64,000 nucleotides of DNA from Pseudomonadota bacterium (GTDB lineage Bacteria > Myxococcota_A > Polyangia > Polyangiales > Polyangiaceae), in contig JAEWRL010000097.1 in assembly GCA_023398955.1 (NCBI GenBank), positions 186,001 through 250,000 of the forward strand. The letters run 5' to 3'. The stretch's first letter is position 1. Every line of letters begins with the position of its first letter. Under the pieces are notes generated by a model that had not been told where the DNA came from, did not search any database, and saw only the letters and a list, made by a program, of their open reading frames with translations. Positions 62,807 through 64,000 of this stretch are shown piece after piece. Both the position numbers and the translations under genes were made by a program.

Positions 62807-64000
62807 ATGCGCACTAGCTTCTTCAGTTTGCTCTGGATGGGTGGGTTCTTGGTCCTCGCTGGCTGCTCGGGAGGGAGCCCGGGGGGCGGTCCGAGGCCCG
62901 GCGAAGAAGGCGGGGGCGCTGGTGGCGCGACGAGCACTGCAACTGGAGGCACCACGGCGACGGGAGGCATGGTGCTCGAGCCCAACGATCCCGACGACCC
63001 CGAGACGAACCCCTGCCTCGGGGACGACCCTCCGGACTCCTGCGAGCTCAGGCCCTCTGGACCGGCTTGCGGCGACGGAGTGCTAAACCAAGAGGGAGAG
63101 GAGTGTGACGACGGGAACAGCGTCCCCGGAGACGGCTGCACTGGTATCTGCCGCGTGGAGCCCAACTGGGAGTGTCCGCGCGCTGGCGAACCGTGCACGT
63201 CGCTCATTCGTTGTGGGAACGGCGTCATCGAAGCGGGAGAGGTGTGCGACGACGGCAACACGACGGATGACGACGGCTGCAATGCCACCTGCGACGTGCT
63301 TCATGCGAGCTTCATCTGCCCCGAGCCCGGAGAGCCCTGTCAGCGGGTCGAGTTCTGCGGCGACGGCCGCATCAAAGGCGGCGAGAGCTGCGAAGACGGC
63401 AACACCCTAAGCGGCGACGGCTGCGACGCGGAGTGCAACAAAGAGGAAGGCTTTCGCTGCCAGATCCCTGGCCAGCCCTGTACGCCCATCGAGATCTGCG
63501 GAGACGGGCGCCTGAGCGTGACAAACAGCGAAGCTTGCGATGACGGAAACGTCGTCGGGGCCGACGGCTGTTCCGCAGACTGTAAGTTCATCGAAGCGGG
63601 CTTCTTGTGCCCGACGCCCGGTGAAGCCTGTCAGAACCTCAATGTCTGTGGGAATGGCATCGTCACCGGCGCGGAGACCTGCGACGATGCGAATGAGGAC
63701 GACGACGACGGCTGTAAGGACTGTCAGGTCCAGGTGGGCTACGACTGTCCGTTCGCCGGGGCAAAGTGCATTCCCCTTTGTGGGGACGGCCTGCTGCTCC
63801 TCAGCGAGGTCTGTGATGACGGAAACAGGGACCCGGGTGATGGCTGCTCACCGGACTGCCGCTGGGAGGATGGCTTTGCGTGCAGCGGTGAGCCGGGCAG
63901 CTACACATGCCATACGACGACGTGCGGTGACGGTATCGTCGAAGGAACGGAGGGCTGTGATGACGCCAACGACGTGCTGGGTGATGGATGCACGCCTGAT
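62807..64000 (+). CDS. DUF4215-repeat lipoprotein (truncated by window end)
   Basis: The first 398 codons of a gene running off the window. The signal peptide (FFSLLWMGGFLVLAGC) ends in a lipobox. After a Gly/Thr-rich linker come seven Cys-rich repeats starting at about residues 88, 136, 184, 231, 281, 325 and 373, each like CGDGxxxxGExCDDGNxxxGDGC, the DUF4215 myxococcus cysteine-rich repeat. These repeats form small disulfide domains, possibly calcium-binding via the Asp-rich turns. Such surface proteins are hallmarks of Myxococcota. Confidence 0.9.
   Translation, partial: MRTSFFSLLWMGGFLVLAGCSGGSPGGGPRPGEEGGGAGGATSTATGGTTATGGMVLEPNDPDDPETNPCLGDDPPDSCELRPSGPACGDGVLNQEGEECDDGNSVPGDGCTGICRVEPNWECPRAGEPCTSLIRCGNGVIEAGEVCDDGNTTDDDGCNATCDVLHASFICPEPGEPCQRVEFCGDGRIKGGESCEDGNTLSGDGCDAECNKEEGFRCQIPGQPCTPIEICGDGRLSVTNSEACDDGNVVGADGCSADCKFIEAGFLCPTPGEACQNLNVCGNGIVTGAETCDDANEDDDDGCKDCQVQVGYDCPFAGAKCIPLCGDGLLLLSEVCDDGNRDPGDGCSPDCRWEDGFACSGEPGSYTCHTTTCGDGIVEGTEGCDDANDVLGDGCTPD

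Overview
This window is a GC-rich bacterial chromosome segment. It most resembles a Myxococcota (deltaproteobacterial, Polyangiales-like) genome. The clues are the many Cys-anchored lipoproteins of unknown function (a von Willebrand A lipoprotein, a DUF4215-repeat lipoprotein and Pro-rich lipoproteins), a TamA/TamB envelope module, a meso-DAP-type Mur pathway, a SpoVR/YhbH pair and a bacterial XPB helicase/Bax1-type nuclease pair. Taxonomy is inferred from gene content only. I saw no rRNA, tRNA, CRISPR array, insertion sequence or prophage.

Region 1 (1-14620, minus strand) is a nearly complete dcw cell-division and cell-wall operon, read from right to left: mraZ, rsmH, ftsL, ftsI, murE, murF, mraY, murD, ftsW, murG, murC, ftsQ, a candidate 37-codon ORF, and ftsA (cut by the window edge). 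Most junctions are overlaps of 1-4 nt (ATGA, GTGA, TGATG, TAGTG). A strong promoter candidate precedes mraZ, followed directly by three direct repeats with a 10-nt period that match the expected MraZ operator. murB and ddl are not in this stretch.

Region 2 (14845-31941) holds rsmE with a phosphatase, a lipoprotein, the tamA-like/tamB pair (Omp85 barrel and a giant AsmA-like protein), a methyltransferase, an M23 peptidase-like protein, an orphan OmpR-type response regulator, a VWA lipoprotein and uvrC.

Region 3 (32086-48413) holds a VanW protein, a TetR regulator, an M15-like peptidase, the DNA polymerase III delta-prime subunit, thiE, two overlapping lipoprotein genes, a YihY/BrkB membrane protein, the SpoVR/YhbH stress-sporulation pair with a small overlapping partner (the usual third partner PrkA is not adjacent), a YkgJ Cys-cluster protein, a HATPase-type regulatory kinase followed by what looks like a damaged STAS gene, and hemB.

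Region 4 (48447-64000) holds glnE, a YfcE-like phosphoesterase, a CDF-like transporter, an intergenic pair of inverted DnaA-box-like sites, a methyltransferase, a DUF2239 gene with a palindromic operator over its promoter and an apparently leaderless start, the XPB/Bax1 pair, a surface-glycan group (GT-C membrane protein, GT2 glycosyltransferase, methyltransferase), a degenerate hemerythrin-like protein and a truncated DUF4215-repeat lipoprotein.

The most unusual items are the XPB/Bax1 pair with an altered nuclease motif, the DUF2239 operator/leaderless promoter, the inverted DnaA-box pair, the coupled small ORF between ftsQ and ftsA, and the STAS remnant reading in frame into hemB.
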